From Cryptomeria japonica (Eukaryota > Streptophyta > Pinopsida > Cupressales > Cupressaceae): 64,000 bases of DNA. Position 1 is the first letter of the stretch; each line of letters starts with the position of its first letter. This document shows, in pieces, positions 24,445 to 35,419 of this stretch. Location: contig NC_081414.1 of assembly GCF_030272615.1 (NCBI RefSeq), forward strand, positions 819,550,396 to 819,614,395, read 5' to 3'. Both the position numbers and the translations under genes were made by a program. A model generated the notes under the pieces. The model was not told where the DNA came from, ran no database searches, and worked only from the letters and a program-made list of their open reading frames with translations.

Positions 24445-25040
24445 GCATAGTCATTTCCTTTACATTGCATTCTTGCAATTCTATATTATTATCAAAAATT
24501 GGTTGTTGTGAAGGTAGAGATACCAAAACAAGGGTTTGACCTAAAGGTAAACCACCAAACAGCAACCAAAACATATTTGTCTCTAGTATACAAAACCAAA
24601 GCAATTTTACCAATTACGGTTGAATTCCCATCACTAAAAATCTCCTTACAAAGCTTAATCAATGATGATGAGCATCGCATTGCACAACTAAATAAGTTGG
24701 AGCAGCTAATTGAAAACACACTTAATGCACTCAACTACTTGAGCGTATATCAAAATCACCTTCATTGAAGCTACAATGGAGGAATCAAGGCAAGAGATTT
24801 ACAAGTTGTTTATCTTGCCCTCAAGGGAAATCATAGAAACATCAACTTAGATAGAGAAAAGAGGGGCAAGTTCGAACTGAATTGGTTGCATTCTTATGTG
24901 ATGGTGCATAAAGAGGATCCAAGCTTACAAGCTAGCTACACCTATTGGTCTAGAAATAGAAGATCCTCTAAAATTATGTATCTCAAATGTTGGTGTTGGA
25001 AATAAGCCACACTCGAACCGACGATGGACTGGTCCAATAG

Positions 25041-25108
25041 GGGCCAGTAGCTGGTAGAGCACTCCAGCAACATATGGAAGGTCCTAGGTTCAAGTCCTAG
25101 CTGGTCCA
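25041..25108 (+). ncRNA. tRNA-like sequence in 5' LTR of TRIM copy A
   Basis: Folds as most of a tRNA cloverleaf: acceptor GGGCCAG with CTGGTCC (7 pairs, one G-U), then A and a CA-like end; T-arm CTAGG-TTCAAGT-CCTAG; anticodon-like stem TCCA/TGGA with an 8-nt loop. The D-arm lacks four bases present in copy B. The B box is GGTTCAAGTCC (consensus GGTTCGANTCC). The odd loop and short D-arm argue against a decoding tRNA; it may act as an RNA polymerase III promoter. Confidence 0.7.
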
Positions 25109-25118
25109 TGTCTCAACA

Positions 25119-25130
25119 TGGTATCAAAGC
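25119..25130 (+). promoter_or_regulatory. Primer binding site of TRIM copy A
   Basis: TGGTATCAAAGC, one base from the classic TGGTATCAGAGC site for initiator tRNA-Met, begins immediately after the LTR. Confidence 0.85.
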
Positions 25131-25173
25131 CAGGTCCAGGCTAGGAGCCCCAAGCACATGAGAGGTGTGGCTT

Positions 25174-25182
25174 AAGGGGGGG
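25174..25182 (+). promoter_or_regulatory. Polypurine tract of TRIM copy A
   Basis: AAGGGGGGG directly precedes the 3' LTR; copy B has the identical tract. Confidence 0.8.
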
Positions 25183-25235
25183 TGTTGGTGTTGGAAATAA
25201 GCCACACCCAGACCGACGATGGACTGGTCCAATAG

Positions 25236-25303
25236 GGGCCAGTAGCTGGTAGAGCACTCCAGCAGCGTATGGAAAGTCCTAGGTTCGAGTCCTCGCTGGT
25301 CCA
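25236..25303 (+). ncRNA. tRNA-like sequence in 3' LTR of TRIM copy A
   Basis: Same fold as in the 5' LTR. The B box here is GGTTCGAGTCC, a perfect match to the consensus; the T-arm pair next to it is changed (CTAGG with CCTCG). Confidence 0.65.
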
Positions 25304-25480
25304 TGTCTCAACATCAAATACTACCATGCCTTAAATCAAATAAAAGTCAAAAGATCGAAAAACAATTGCAAAGAGAAAAATTGCACTCTCATGAAAACTA
25401 TTTTATGGCACCTTGGGCAAGCACCATGATGAAAACCTACTTGCAGGCATCATTCGTGAATAACCTAATACTTGTTACCT

Positions 25481-27270
25481 ATAAGCACTCCTCACACACC
25501 TAGGGGCCCCATTCATATCATTTCATCCACCCACCTCCCTTCATTTGCACCCTACCCATTTTATTTTAACTAAGGATTGGATGCAATAAATTTATCTATG
25601 CTTCAGGAAGCATGCTTAGCCTATATCCCCTATTGGTACCTTTAGACACAAAGAAGTAGACACTACTACAACATGATCCTCTCCAAAAGCAAAACAATTC
25701 CAAGATTCATACAACCCACCCCACCTAATCCTGGCCTAACCCCTTCCCTCAACCTTGGGTGACCATTTTGGCATGGATCAACCTTTCATCAACATCATTA
25801 TCATGGTTATACAACACCTTGGTTCCTTTCCATGTCAAGAAGTAGCATCAGCATATGTCCCCATTGTCTAGTTGGTCTATTTCTTAAAGTCAATAATTTT
25901 AGCATCATTCAAATTTTTCTTGTCTCATCTTCCAACATACTTCACCAAGACCACCATGGTCCATTGAAATGGACCCAAAGGTTAAAAAAATTCTAGTTTT
26001 TCACTTTCACAATGAAAAAGAATAAAACCTTCACGCCTTTGATCACCAAGATAACAATATGGACAAAGTGAGAGCATACAGTTGAAGGGGTAGAACAATA
26101 TTAAAATAAAATGCTTGTTGGCAACAAGTCGCACGACCCAATATTGTAACTATTACAAAATTTGAAAGCAAGACTAGAAAGGATCAAACTAGTTCTTGCG
26201 GTGACAAGTCTTCCAAATGAATTACAAAATGAAACTAGAAAGGAATCAAACTAGTTCTTGCGACAAGCCTTCTGGAACACATATAAAATCTAAACTCCAT
26301 CAGATTAACTTTAGCAATATTAATGTTGGAAACTGAAAATAATTCATTGTTGTCTTAACAGCTTAGCCTGTCAAACTTAAACAAAAGTTATACTAATCAG
26401 TAGAGAAGTATCTAATTTATACATTTTAACAAACAAGCACTAATACTTAAGTTATAAATCAAACCTCTAGTTCGGACAGCAGCAACTCCACTGAAAACTA
26501 TTAATTAAAATATACAGTCCCTAATGTTGTATGACTGCACAACAGTGAGAAAGTAATTTAATATTGGACAAGCTGATTCCTATGAAATAAATAGCAGCAC
26601 TCCCTTAAAGGTGCAGCCAACCTACAAAAGGTCAGAAATAATATGTGAAGATTTCACACTAAAATCTTGTCAAAATAAATAATCTAAAATCATCTTGGTC
26701 TGATGCTAATAACTTCCCACATAACAAAATCTAGAACTCTAACAAACAAATTTTGAAAAATCACACTAAGTTGTAAAATATTCTAAAAATACCACAGCAA
26801 AAAAAATTGAAACTAGAGAACTGCAAACCAACTTAAATCTGGAAAATCAATATTCAACTCAATTTCTGAAATCGTCATAAAGCTCCTAAAAATAATCTTT
26901 CCACGCATATGCGATCTTCAAAAGGAATTGAATATAATGGTTATGTGCCAATTCATCTACAAATCCAAACTGGAAACCAAGAGGGCTTTCTTCCTCCAAC
27001 CAAAAGATCAACACAAGGTGCTTGATCTTCAAGAAAGGGGTTTTGGCAACCATATAATAAATGATTCTTCACTCTGCCCAGCTCCTTTTTCTATAACCTT
27101 TTGCAAGGAATTTAATATTACTTTATCTTTTTCCCTTTCTCCAATACTTAATTTAAGAAGCATCCAGGAAATACATTTAAATAAACATTACTTTTGGCCC
27201 CTATCCTAGTGACACATTATAAAAAAACATTTTAATAATAAAACATAACTTGCTTTTTTATGAATATAAC
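25481..27270. other. No gene; AT-rich with a small tandem duplication
   Basis: The first few hundred bases may be the end of the Gypsy element (decayed). At 26160-26290 a segment containing ACTAGAAAGGATCAAACTAG is tandemly duplicated with small changes. The rest shows no coding, RNA or transposon-end signal I can support. Confidence 0.4.
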
Positions 27271-27798
27271 CTATGTTACCCCAAGTTTCCAAGATGAAGG
27301 GATGGGAGGATGGAGAAACGAGTTTCCAGGACGAATTTTTTTTGCCATTTTATGGGATAGAGGGAACGGCTATATAGAAGTTAGGAAAAATTTAAAATAT
27401 GTAGGGAAATTTTCAGATTGCTTCCAAATTATCAATTTCATACACTCATAAATTTAATTCATTGAATCTGGAATCAATAATCGCTGCCAATATGCATGTA
27501 ATTAATATCATATATGAATATCAAAATGCCCAAAGGCTGCAAATTTCAACAAAATGAAAAATATCATATATCAATGTATCACAGTATCATATATCAAAAT
27601 ACTAAAAAGCCTCAAAAGAGCCAAGAAAGTATATTGCTGCCCCTAATCTTCATCAAAATCAATGTCATTGCCACTACTATTAGCCTCAACCTCAAAAGTT
27701 GCATCATCCAACAAAACCCCAACCAACTCCACTTGTGCCTCATCCTCATCAACCTAGGTGGCGTCTTCAAGATTAATATCCCACCATAAAACTAGACT

Positions 27799-30700
27799 CT
27801 ATCGATACACTAAAGTATGACGATCTCTAAGTCGCAGAGCACTACGCACAGCCACTAACTTCTCGACTCGTCTAGAGGTAAGCCTATTCCTCTTGATGGA
27901 GTAGATAAAGCTATATGTAGACCAATTCCTCTCTACAAAAGAGGAACTAGCAACTTGTAAAAGTAGGTGAATGGCAAGCATCCTCAACTCTAGTGCATTT
28001 GCCCCATGCCATTGCCACCATCCAATAGGGGTTTTTTGTGCCATCGCCACTATATCCATCCTCGCCTCTAATGTGTTTAAGTTTGAAACATCAAGATTTG
28101 AGAAGGCAACCCATTGTACCCAAAGAATATTGGCTTGCTCAAGTGAATACATCTTTTTAAGTGCCTACATGAACCCATGTCTCACCTCAATATCATCAAA
28201 AGGAGCGGACCTTCCAGTCTTGGGCTCATACCATTTTGTATTAAGTGCAAAGGCTGCCATGTGAAGTATTCATAGTGTTCGACCTCCACATGACAATGGG
28301 CTTAATATACTCCTCATATAAGTCCAAATTATGATCCATAATCAAAATTATTTGCTTCATTTTTGAATCATGTTATCAAAAGTCTCATATATCTCTCCAA
28401 GGTTAGGAGAGTCCCTATCAACGTATCTAATGACATCTAAAACAGGCGAGATGATAGAGCAAACATATCTGCAAAGTGTAAAAAAAGATTTTAAATAAGA
28501 ATAAGAGTAAGTTAATTGACAACTAGGAAACTTAGAAACTTTCAAAGATTCAACAATAAAATTAAAATTAAAATATTAAAATCAGAATCTTTTAATAAAA
28601 TCTGAAAATCAGCAATGTCTTACTTCATAGTGGACCACCAATCACCATCAAAGATCCTTTGTTTGATGGTTTTTCCTGCAACAATGCTTGCATTAGGCCA
28701 TCTATTCCACTCTATATTCACTACCATCAATTGCAGAGCATCATGCACCTCAATCATCCTCTCTAACATAATGAAGTAATTGGCATATCTTGTCTCCACG
28801 AGTTTGAGAAATTCCTTCTTTAAAAAAGTCCTAAAGAGAGCAAGACAGGTGTGATGGTTGCAAATGAACATTTGAATAATTCTAGCTTGCGCCACCACTT
28901 CTTTTACCCAGTCTAATTTCCCTATGTCCTTTAATTCATTGTCCAATGCATGAACACAGAAAGGAGTCCAAAAGATGTGCTTGTAAGCACCCTACACCAT
29001 TTGCACACACGTGTTGAATCAATGATCCCCTGAACAACATTTGAGGCCCCAACCTCCTCTATAGCCTCTCTCAAAATGCCAAATTGAAAGTTTGTATCCT
29101 TGTGTTTCCCTAAACAATCAATGGCTTTAAGAAAATAAGAGCTAGTTGTGCATGTTACTATGATGTTGATGAGTGGTCGATGTCTAATATTGGTCCACCC
29201 ATCCATCACAATAGAACAGCATGTCCTCATCAAGTACGCCTCATGTCCTCCATCACCCAACTCAAAAGAGGGACAAAAGATTTCCAAGGGGTACAAAAGA
29301 GGGACCAACATTAGCTATATCTTTGACCTTTTTTTTGAAATAAGAATGGGCCACATGAAATGGGATGGCATGGGCATAAAAAAATTCACCAATGGAAGTC
29401 TCTGTTATTTCCCATGCTTGCACATTGAACATTGAACTATCACTAGCCTTCCTCTTTCCTTTTTTGACATCCACACTATGAATAGCACTGCCCCTAGATG
29501 AATAGCACTACCCCTAGATGAAATTGCATTGGAATGGGCACATTTTTAGTTTTACACTTGTTTTTTGCCTCAATATGTAATTCTCATGCTCCTTTATTTC
29601 TTCACAAAATTTTACTTCATTGCCCGAAACACCCAAGAAATGAGACCACACCCTTGTGTAGCTCCCTCTAAAATCAGTAATTGCATATGTCACACAACCA
29701 CACCCTCCTCCCTCTTGAGTTTTTCTTTTTGACATTTGTGGGATGAACAAGGCAAAAAAGAGGTTTTTTGGGGTCAAAAGGGCCTTGTGCATAAGGTTAA
29801 GCTACGTAACCCGGGGACGCGTTCCCGAGCTAAAATCCCCCGTCCTCGTACTAGGGACGTTTCGAGGACACTTGGGGACAACAAGGGGACATCCCCTGCC
29901 ATCCCCAAAATTGCAAAATTTGTGGGAAACGTCTCGAAAACTTGGGGACGATAATGATTCTCAAAGGGAACGTCCCCCCATCCCCAATATGGTTGGGGGA
30001 CGTCCCCCCGTCCCAGGGACGGCCAGCCATCCCCATTTTCCCAGCACATTTAAAAAAAAAAAAAGACTCAAATGCTCAAAAAAAACATTTTTTAATTTTA
30101 TTATAGGTCTGTAAAACTGGATTTTCACTAATATGATGGGTAAACATGTCTGAATCACTTCCAAAAGCACTTAGAAATAATGAGCAGCAGCCTGGTAATA
30201 AATTTCACAAACACTTAGAACTCAGTAGTGCGTAAAAAAGTGGTTGCAGGTCTGCAATAGTGGACTTTTCACAATTATGAAAGGTAAACAGGTCTGAATC
30301 ATAGCCAAAAGCACTCAGAAATATGAATAACAGCTTGGTATAGAATTTCACAAACACCCAAAACTTTGTAGTGCATAAAGCAGCAGTTGTAGGTCATAAT
30401 AGAAATGGAAGACTATCAAAATATCCTCCAACCAGAAAGAAACGATGAACTACAAGCAAACAAGTGTTGGCATATTGACAATGTATTTTCAATCATGAAT
30501 GCATATTGAGTATTGACAATGAATTGTGAATTATGAATGCATATTGAGTATTGACAATGAATTTTGAGCACAAATGTGATATGTTAAGGTTCTATAATGT
30601 ACATATACCTTCTTTATCCATGTTTTCATATGAATATAATGTATAAATACATGCTTTATCTATTTTTCAACATTTAAAATTTCCCTATATATTTTAAATT

Positions 30701-30978
30701 TTCCCTATATTTTATATAGCCATCCCCTTTGTCGTCCCCCTGCCGTTCCCAAAATTGGCAAAAGAATTTCTCGTCCCGGAAACTCATCTTGTTGTCGCCT
30801 GTTGTCCCCATCCCTCCGTCCCGGAAACTCAAGGTAACATAGGTTTTAAGCTAGCCAAAGGGCACTCAAATCAGTTTTGTGGATTTTATGCTTCACCACT
30901 CCTACCCGAAGTTACATTTATTTCATTTCCAACTTCTTTGCCTTCTTGATCACTACTATCATAGCCAATGTTGCTCAT
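27799..30978 (-). pseudogene. hAT transposase pseudogene, left copy
   Basis: Pieces in order on the minus strand: N-terminus MSNIGYDSSDQEGK (from 30978), then after the nested insertion a BED zinc-finger-like part (FRGSYTRVWSHFLG, 29600-29730). Next is the DUF659-like core (SFLKAIDCLG-type, about 29110; DIGKLDWVKEVVAQARIIQ, 28890; FLKLVETRYANYFIMLERM, 28780). Then comes the dimerisation domain (WWQWHGAN, ASSSFVERNWSTYSFIYS, 27870-28030). In active hAT proteins the last part forms dimers and contributes the catalytic glutamate. Multiple frame breaks make it non-functional. Confidence 0.8.
29802..30842 (+). mobile_element. Non-autonomous hAT-like element nested in the left hAT copy
   Basis: The ends are CTACGTAACC (29802) and GGTAACATAG (30842), imperfect inverted repeats that match the termini of the surrounding hAT copies. 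Both subterminal regions consist of clustered GGGAC/GTCCC motifs (29815-30045 and 30725-30825). Flanks GGTTAAG and GTTTTAAG are only partly alike, so the target duplication is decayed. No transposase is encoded. The left hAT reading continues on either side, which proves nesting. Confidence 0.65.
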
Positions 30979-31396
30979 TTTTATGTATGTAATGCAAGTT
31001 TGAAGTACAGAAATATGAGAAAAAGAAAAAATCAGACATTTATAATTTTATAGCCATTTGGCATTTCTTCTTGAAAGATTAAAACTTAGAAAAAAATTGA
31101 AAAGAAAAACCAAAAAAAACAAGGGTTTACTCACCTGTTGTTTCAAACCCTATTGTTTCGGGGACACATTTTTTAATAAATAAGACGTGTCGGGGACAAG
31201 TACTTGCCCAAGGACGGGGGGATGTGAGGAAACATCTTATCGACATTTCTAGATTGCGAAAAAAAGCAAGGGACATTTCCTATCATTAGGAACGCCACCG
31301 GAAAGACATGAGGGGATGTTCATTCGTCCCAGGGACGGCTGGGGACATCTCAGACATCTCTTGACTATCTCGATGACAATTGGACGTCCCTACACA

Positions 31397-33707
31397 TCAA
31401 ACATAAAATAACAAAAAGAAACACCCTTCTTAGATTTTAATACATTTTTGGTGGCCCCCACACCTTCTAGGTCACCCTACACAGGTTAAAAACATAAAAA
31501 ACCTAACCTTCTTTGATCATTTTCTCATTGCCACCATTTTGCTGGAAGTGGACCTATGTATGCATTTGTAGGAATTGAAGCTTCAAAATTTGAAGCTATT
31601 TTCCTGGGTAGCTGAAGATATCAGCAGGGTTTGAAACAATGCAAGATCTTCTTCATCTAATATTTGAATTTCTGGTGTAAACAGAAGATAGTGTGACAAG
31701 ATGGTTTGAAACAGTTTTTGTTTTCAATTTTTTTTCTAAGTTTTAATCTTTAAAGAATAAATGCCAAATGGCTATAAAATTATAAATGTCTCTTTTTCTC
31801 ATATTTCAGCATTTCAAACTTTCATTGCACATAAAAATGAGCAACAGTGGCTATGATAGTAGTGATCAAGAAGGGGAAGAAATTGGAAATGAAATAAAAC
31901 GTAACTCAAATATTGTTTAGGTGATCATTGATTCAGCACGTGTGCAATTTGGCTGTCTTGATGGTGCAGGGTGCTTACAAGCACATGTTTTGGACTCTTT
32001 GTTGTGTTCATGCATTGAAGGACATAGGAAAATTAGATTGGGTAAAGGAAGTGGTGGCACAAGCTAAAAATATTCTAATGTTCATTTGCAACCATCACAC
32101 CTCACTTGCTCTCTTCGAGACTTTTTCAACGAAAGAATTTCTCAAACCTGTGGAGACAAGATATGCCAGTTACTTCATTATGTTAGAGAGGATGATTAAG
32201 GTGCATGATGCTCTACAATCGATGGTGATGAATACAAAGTGGAATGGATGGCCTAATGGAAGCAATGCTAAAGAAAAAGCCATCAAACAAAGGATCCTTG
32301 ATGACGATTGGTAGTTCACCATAAGGTAAGACATTGCTAATTTTCAGATTTTGTTAAAAAAAATCTGATTTTAATATTTTGATTTTAATTTTATTGTTGA
32401 ATCTTTGAAAATTTCTAAGCTTCCTAATTGTAAATTAACGTACTCTTATTCTTTGATCTTATTCTTATTTGAAATCTTTCTTTTACACTTTGCAAATATG
32501 TTTGCTACATCATCTCGCCTATTGTAGATGTCATCAAATATGCTGATACGAACTCTCACAATCATGGAGAGATAGGAGACTTTTGACAACATGATTCAAA
32601 AGATGAAGCAAGTAATTTTGGCTAAGGATAAGAATTTGTACTTATATGAGGAGCATATTAAGCCCATTATCATGCAAAGGTGGAACACTATGAACACTCC
32701 ACTTGACATGGCAGCTTTTGCACTAAATCCAAAATGGTATGATCCCATGATTGGAAGGTGTGCTCCTTCTAATGATACTGAGGTAAGACATGGGTTCATA
32801 TAGGCACTTCAAAAGATGTATTCACTTGAGCAGGCCAATATTCTTTTGGAACAATGGGTTGCCTTCTCAAATCTTGATGGTCCAAACTTCAACACGCCAG
32901 AGGTAAGGATGGATAGAGCAGTAACGACACAAAAACCCCAATTAGATGGTGGCAATGGCACAAGGCAAATGCACCAAAGTTGAGGATGATTGTCATTCGC
33001 CTTCTTTCGCAGGTTGCTAGTTCTTCTATTGCAAAGAGGAATTGGTCTACATATAGCTTTATTCACTCCATCAAAAGGAATAGGCTTACCTCTAGATGAG
33101 TGGAGAAGCTAGTGGTTGTGCATAGTGCTCTACGACTTAGGGATTGTCAAACTTCAGAATATCAACAGAGTCCAGCTTTACAATAGGATATTAATCCCAA
33201 AGATGCCACCCAGGTTGATGAGGACGAGGAACAGGCGGTATTGGTTGGAGTTTCGTTGGATGATGCATCCGTTGAGGTTAAGGCTAATAGTGGTAGTGAC
33301 ACTAATTTTGAAGAAGATTAGAGGCAGCAGCATACTTTCTTTGTTTTACTTTTGAGACTTGGGCCTCTTGACTCTTTTGAGACCTTTTAGTATTTTGATA
33401 TATGATACTGTGATACATTGATATATGATATTTTCATTTGTTGAAATTTGTAGCCTTTGGTCATTTTGATATTCATATATGCTGTAATTACATGTATATT
33501 TATAGCAAATATTGATTCCAGATTCAATGAATTATATTTACAAATGTATGAAATTAAAAATTTGAAAGCAATATGAAAATTTCCCTCTATATTTTAAATT
33601 TTCCCTATTTTTATATAGCAGTCCCATCCCCTAAAATGGCAAAAAAAAAAATCCATCTCGAAAACTCACTTCCCTGTCCCCCATCCCAGAAACTCGAGTT
33701 AACATAC
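31397..33707 (+). mobile_element. hAT transposon, right copy (plus)
   Basis: Mirror image of the left copy: leader sequence 31629-31836 matches the complement of 30978-31160, the ATG is at 31837, and the 3' end with CCCAGAAACTC and GTTAACATAC falls at 33690-33706. It lacks the middle of the N-terminal half (jump near 31915). The left boundary is approximate. Confidence 0.65.
31837..33320 (+). pseudogene. hAT transposase pseudogene, right copy
   Basis: MSNSGYDSSDQEGEEIGNEI at 31837 runs into a deletion, then the core resumes: DIGKLDWVKEVVAQAKNIL (32020), FLKPVETRYASYFIMLERM (32130), then NLYLYEEHIKPIIMQRWNTM (32630) and KWYDPMIGRCAPSNDTEV. The dimerisation region near 32935-33090 is shifted and broken. 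The DUF659-like core is homologous to that in the left copy but in opposite orientation. Leader splice signals (an AG acceptor at about 31809) suggest the family has a 5' intron. Confidence 0.75.
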
Positions 33708-34902
33708 GAATTATATCTTTACAAATAAAATGTCTTTATCAAAATAAAGCTTGGTTTAGGTCTCGCAATCATGTTAGACAATATTTGAAAAATAACTCAT
33801 AAGACCAAATATTTCTATCAGAGTTGGGGGTCCAACAACAAATATAAGCGCATATGTATCAATAATCATCTTAATCTATTTAAATTAATCAAGCAATAAC
33901 TTTTTTAACTTTAGGAACCAAGCATCAATAGTTCCATTTCCCATAATCAACCATGGTAGGGTTTGGAAAGGAAAGCCACAGAGGGTGCCCATCGACTATT
34001 CAGCCCAATTAAGCCCAAGAGCGTGCAGCATCCAACTAAGACAGCTCACCCCTTGGCCCACAAGCAGCAGGAAGATCGTTCTTTGATGATTCTATCCCTT
34101 GGGGTGGTCTACTTAATTCGAGGGAACCGGCCTATTGCCTCTCCCTAGCATATTTCCTCCAATTCCACATATGGTTGCTTGCAGGGCAAGGAATAGATGA
34201 ATTATTAATCATAGAAATGAATAGATTAGCAATCACTTGCTGGATTTACCAGTCTAATAATTATTGTGCAGACTTGTCTCTTTGATCTGATCACTTCAAT
34301 TTAGTAATCAGATATCTGCTAATTTCCCTAGTAACTTCTGCAGAGTGTAATATATGTATACTGCTTGTTCCTGCTGGATATAATAACTTATAACCGAATC
34401 TATTCCTTGAATGATTCCTCCCTATTCAATGCATGCAGATTGCAGATTATATCTATGATTCTGATCTGAATTCCTTCTGCTATTTCTGCTTTAGTTGATC
34501 TGCTCTAAATTGAATTAATTCTCATTGCTTGCTTACATTTTCAACTTCTCCTTATCTTCTATATATACCTCTTCAAGGAGGCGATCTTTCACCAAAAGTC
34601 AGCCTTATTATATAAATTTATTTTTAACTCTCCTCTCAAGGTGGAGCTTGAACCAAGGAGGGTCAGCACTTATCAATCAACTCAAACTTCAGCTGCCGTA
34701 TCATAGATGAAGTTGGCCATCATAGGAATTATAAAATGTATTTTTCCTTCATAGTTGGCCAACATATATTTAAAACGTTTTTCATAGAGCAAGAGACTCT
34801 AAAGAAAAGGTTGGCCTTAAACAGATTTAGTCTGATTTTGAGTCAGCCCCTCCTTTTTGGAGCTGCTATTGTGTGGTATAAAGCCCTTATCTCAAGCAGG
34901 GC
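33708..34902. other. Unassigned, probably LTR-derived sequence
   Basis: No coding domain. The open frame at 33963-34148 has no recognisable motif. TATA-like elements at about 34560 (CTATATATACC) and 34870 (GGTATAAAGCC) and the adjoining LTR repeat suggest old LTR pieces. Confidence 0.35.
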
Positions 34903-35149
34903 ATGACATCCTAGCCATTCATCTTCAACTATGATCCTTCCAATTTCAAATTAACTTTCAATCTCAACCATCCATTTAATCCAATTAATCCCAACTCTCC
35001 ATACACCAACTCCCTTCATTTAATCTACTCCTCACTCTCAAATTTAAATTCAAAATTTCTCTCATGCAGTCCTAGCCATCCATCCTAAAACGATCTCAAA
35101 CCTTCATTTATCCTCATCAAATCTATAAATCCACCCTTCAGTTGAGACA

Positions 35150-35221
35150 TGGACCAGCCAAGACTCAAACCTAGGACCTTCCATACACTGTTGGAGTGCT
35201 CTACCACTAAGCTACTCGCCC
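35150..35221 (-). ncRNA. tRNA-like sequence in 3' LTR of TRIM copy B
   Basis: Seventy-two bases: acceptor arms GGGCGAG and CTGGTCC, complete D-arm (TAGCTTAGTGGTAGAGC), anticodon-like stem with 8-nt loop, T-arm with the B box mutated to GGTTTGAGTCT. It is more decayed than its partner in the other LTR. Confidence 0.6.
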
Positions 35222-35347
35222 CTCTTGGACCAGTCCATCATCAGTTCGGGTGTGGCTTATTTCCAACACCAACACCCCCCCTTGGCCACACCTCTCGTGT
35301 GCTTGGGGCTCCTAGCCTGGACCTGACTCTGATACCATGTTGAGACA

Positions 35348-35419
35348 TGGACCAGCTAGGACTCGAACCTAGGACCTTCCATACATTGTTGGAGTGCTCT
35401 ACCACTGAGCTACTAGCCC
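35348..35419 (-). ncRNA. tRNA-like sequence in 5' LTR of TRIM copy B
   Basis: The best-preserved copy. The D-arm TAGCTCAGTGGTAGAGC is identical to that of many real tRNAs and contains a good A box. The T-arm CTAGG-TTCGAGT-CCTAG carries a perfect B box (GGTTCGAGTCC). The acceptor GGGCTAG pairs with CTGGTCC. The anticodon-like loop has 8 nt, which a decoding tRNA would not have. Confidence 0.7.

Larger units (their letters stand above)
24988..25313 (+). mobile_element. TRIM copy A: miniature LTR retrotransposon with tRNA-like LTRs
   Basis: Two 131-bp LTRs (24988-25118 and 25183-25313) begin TGTTGGTG and end CTCAACA, and differ at about eight positions by eye. Between them are only 64 bp: a primer binding site directly after the first LTR (25119-25130, TGGTATCAAAGC, complementary to initiator tRNA-Met) and a polypurine tract directly before the second (25174-25182, AAGGGGGGG). 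Exact 5-bp target duplications TCAAA flank it (24983-24987, 25314-25318). It has no coding capacity and must use proteins of another element. Each LTR contains a tRNA-like sequence. It sits in the integrase tail of a Gypsy pseudogene. Confidence 0.9.
24495..25480 (+). pseudogene. Tat-like Gypsy integrase C-terminus, split by a TRIM
   Basis: The frame at 24499-24768 reads HQTATKTYLSLVYKTKAILP and then VEFPSLKISLQ, matching the conserved HQTA-PF-LVYG-EAVLP block of Gypsy integrases. Downstream come VYQ, an RxFQVGDLVL-like stretch (RDLQVVYLAL) and KGKFELNWLHSYVV-like sequence up to MYLK. The TRIM interrupts after 24987, and the reading resumes after 25318 (KYYHALNQ). Probably the end of the element whose gag-RT lies at 15601-19645. 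Stops and shifts show it is dead. Confidence 0.75.
27271..31396 (-). mobile_element. hAT transposon, left copy (minus), with nested insertion
   Basis: On the minus strand the element has its leader near 31100-31396, start codon at 30976-30978, BED-like N-terminus, DUF659-like core and hAT dimerisation region, ending at CTATGTTACCCC on the plus strand (27271). The subterminal parts are rich in GGGAC/GTCCC motifs (31160-31390). A 1,041-bp non-autonomous relative is inserted at 29802-30842. It lies head to head with another copy at about 31400-33707. The right boundary is approximate. Confidence 0.7.

Noticed and set aside
19674-24480. A larger nested element bounded by TTGCAATT on both sides of the solo LTR
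   Set aside because: The shared octamer is not adjacent to TG/CA ends and the sequence is AT-rich, so chance is likely; only the CTATG-bounded solo LTR is well supported.
24988-25313. Pair of tandem tRNA genes or a SINE dimer
   Set aside because: The repeated 131-bp unit extends beyond the tRNA part, is followed by a primer binding site, preceded by a polypurine tract, and has a 5-bp target duplication; there is no A-rich tail.
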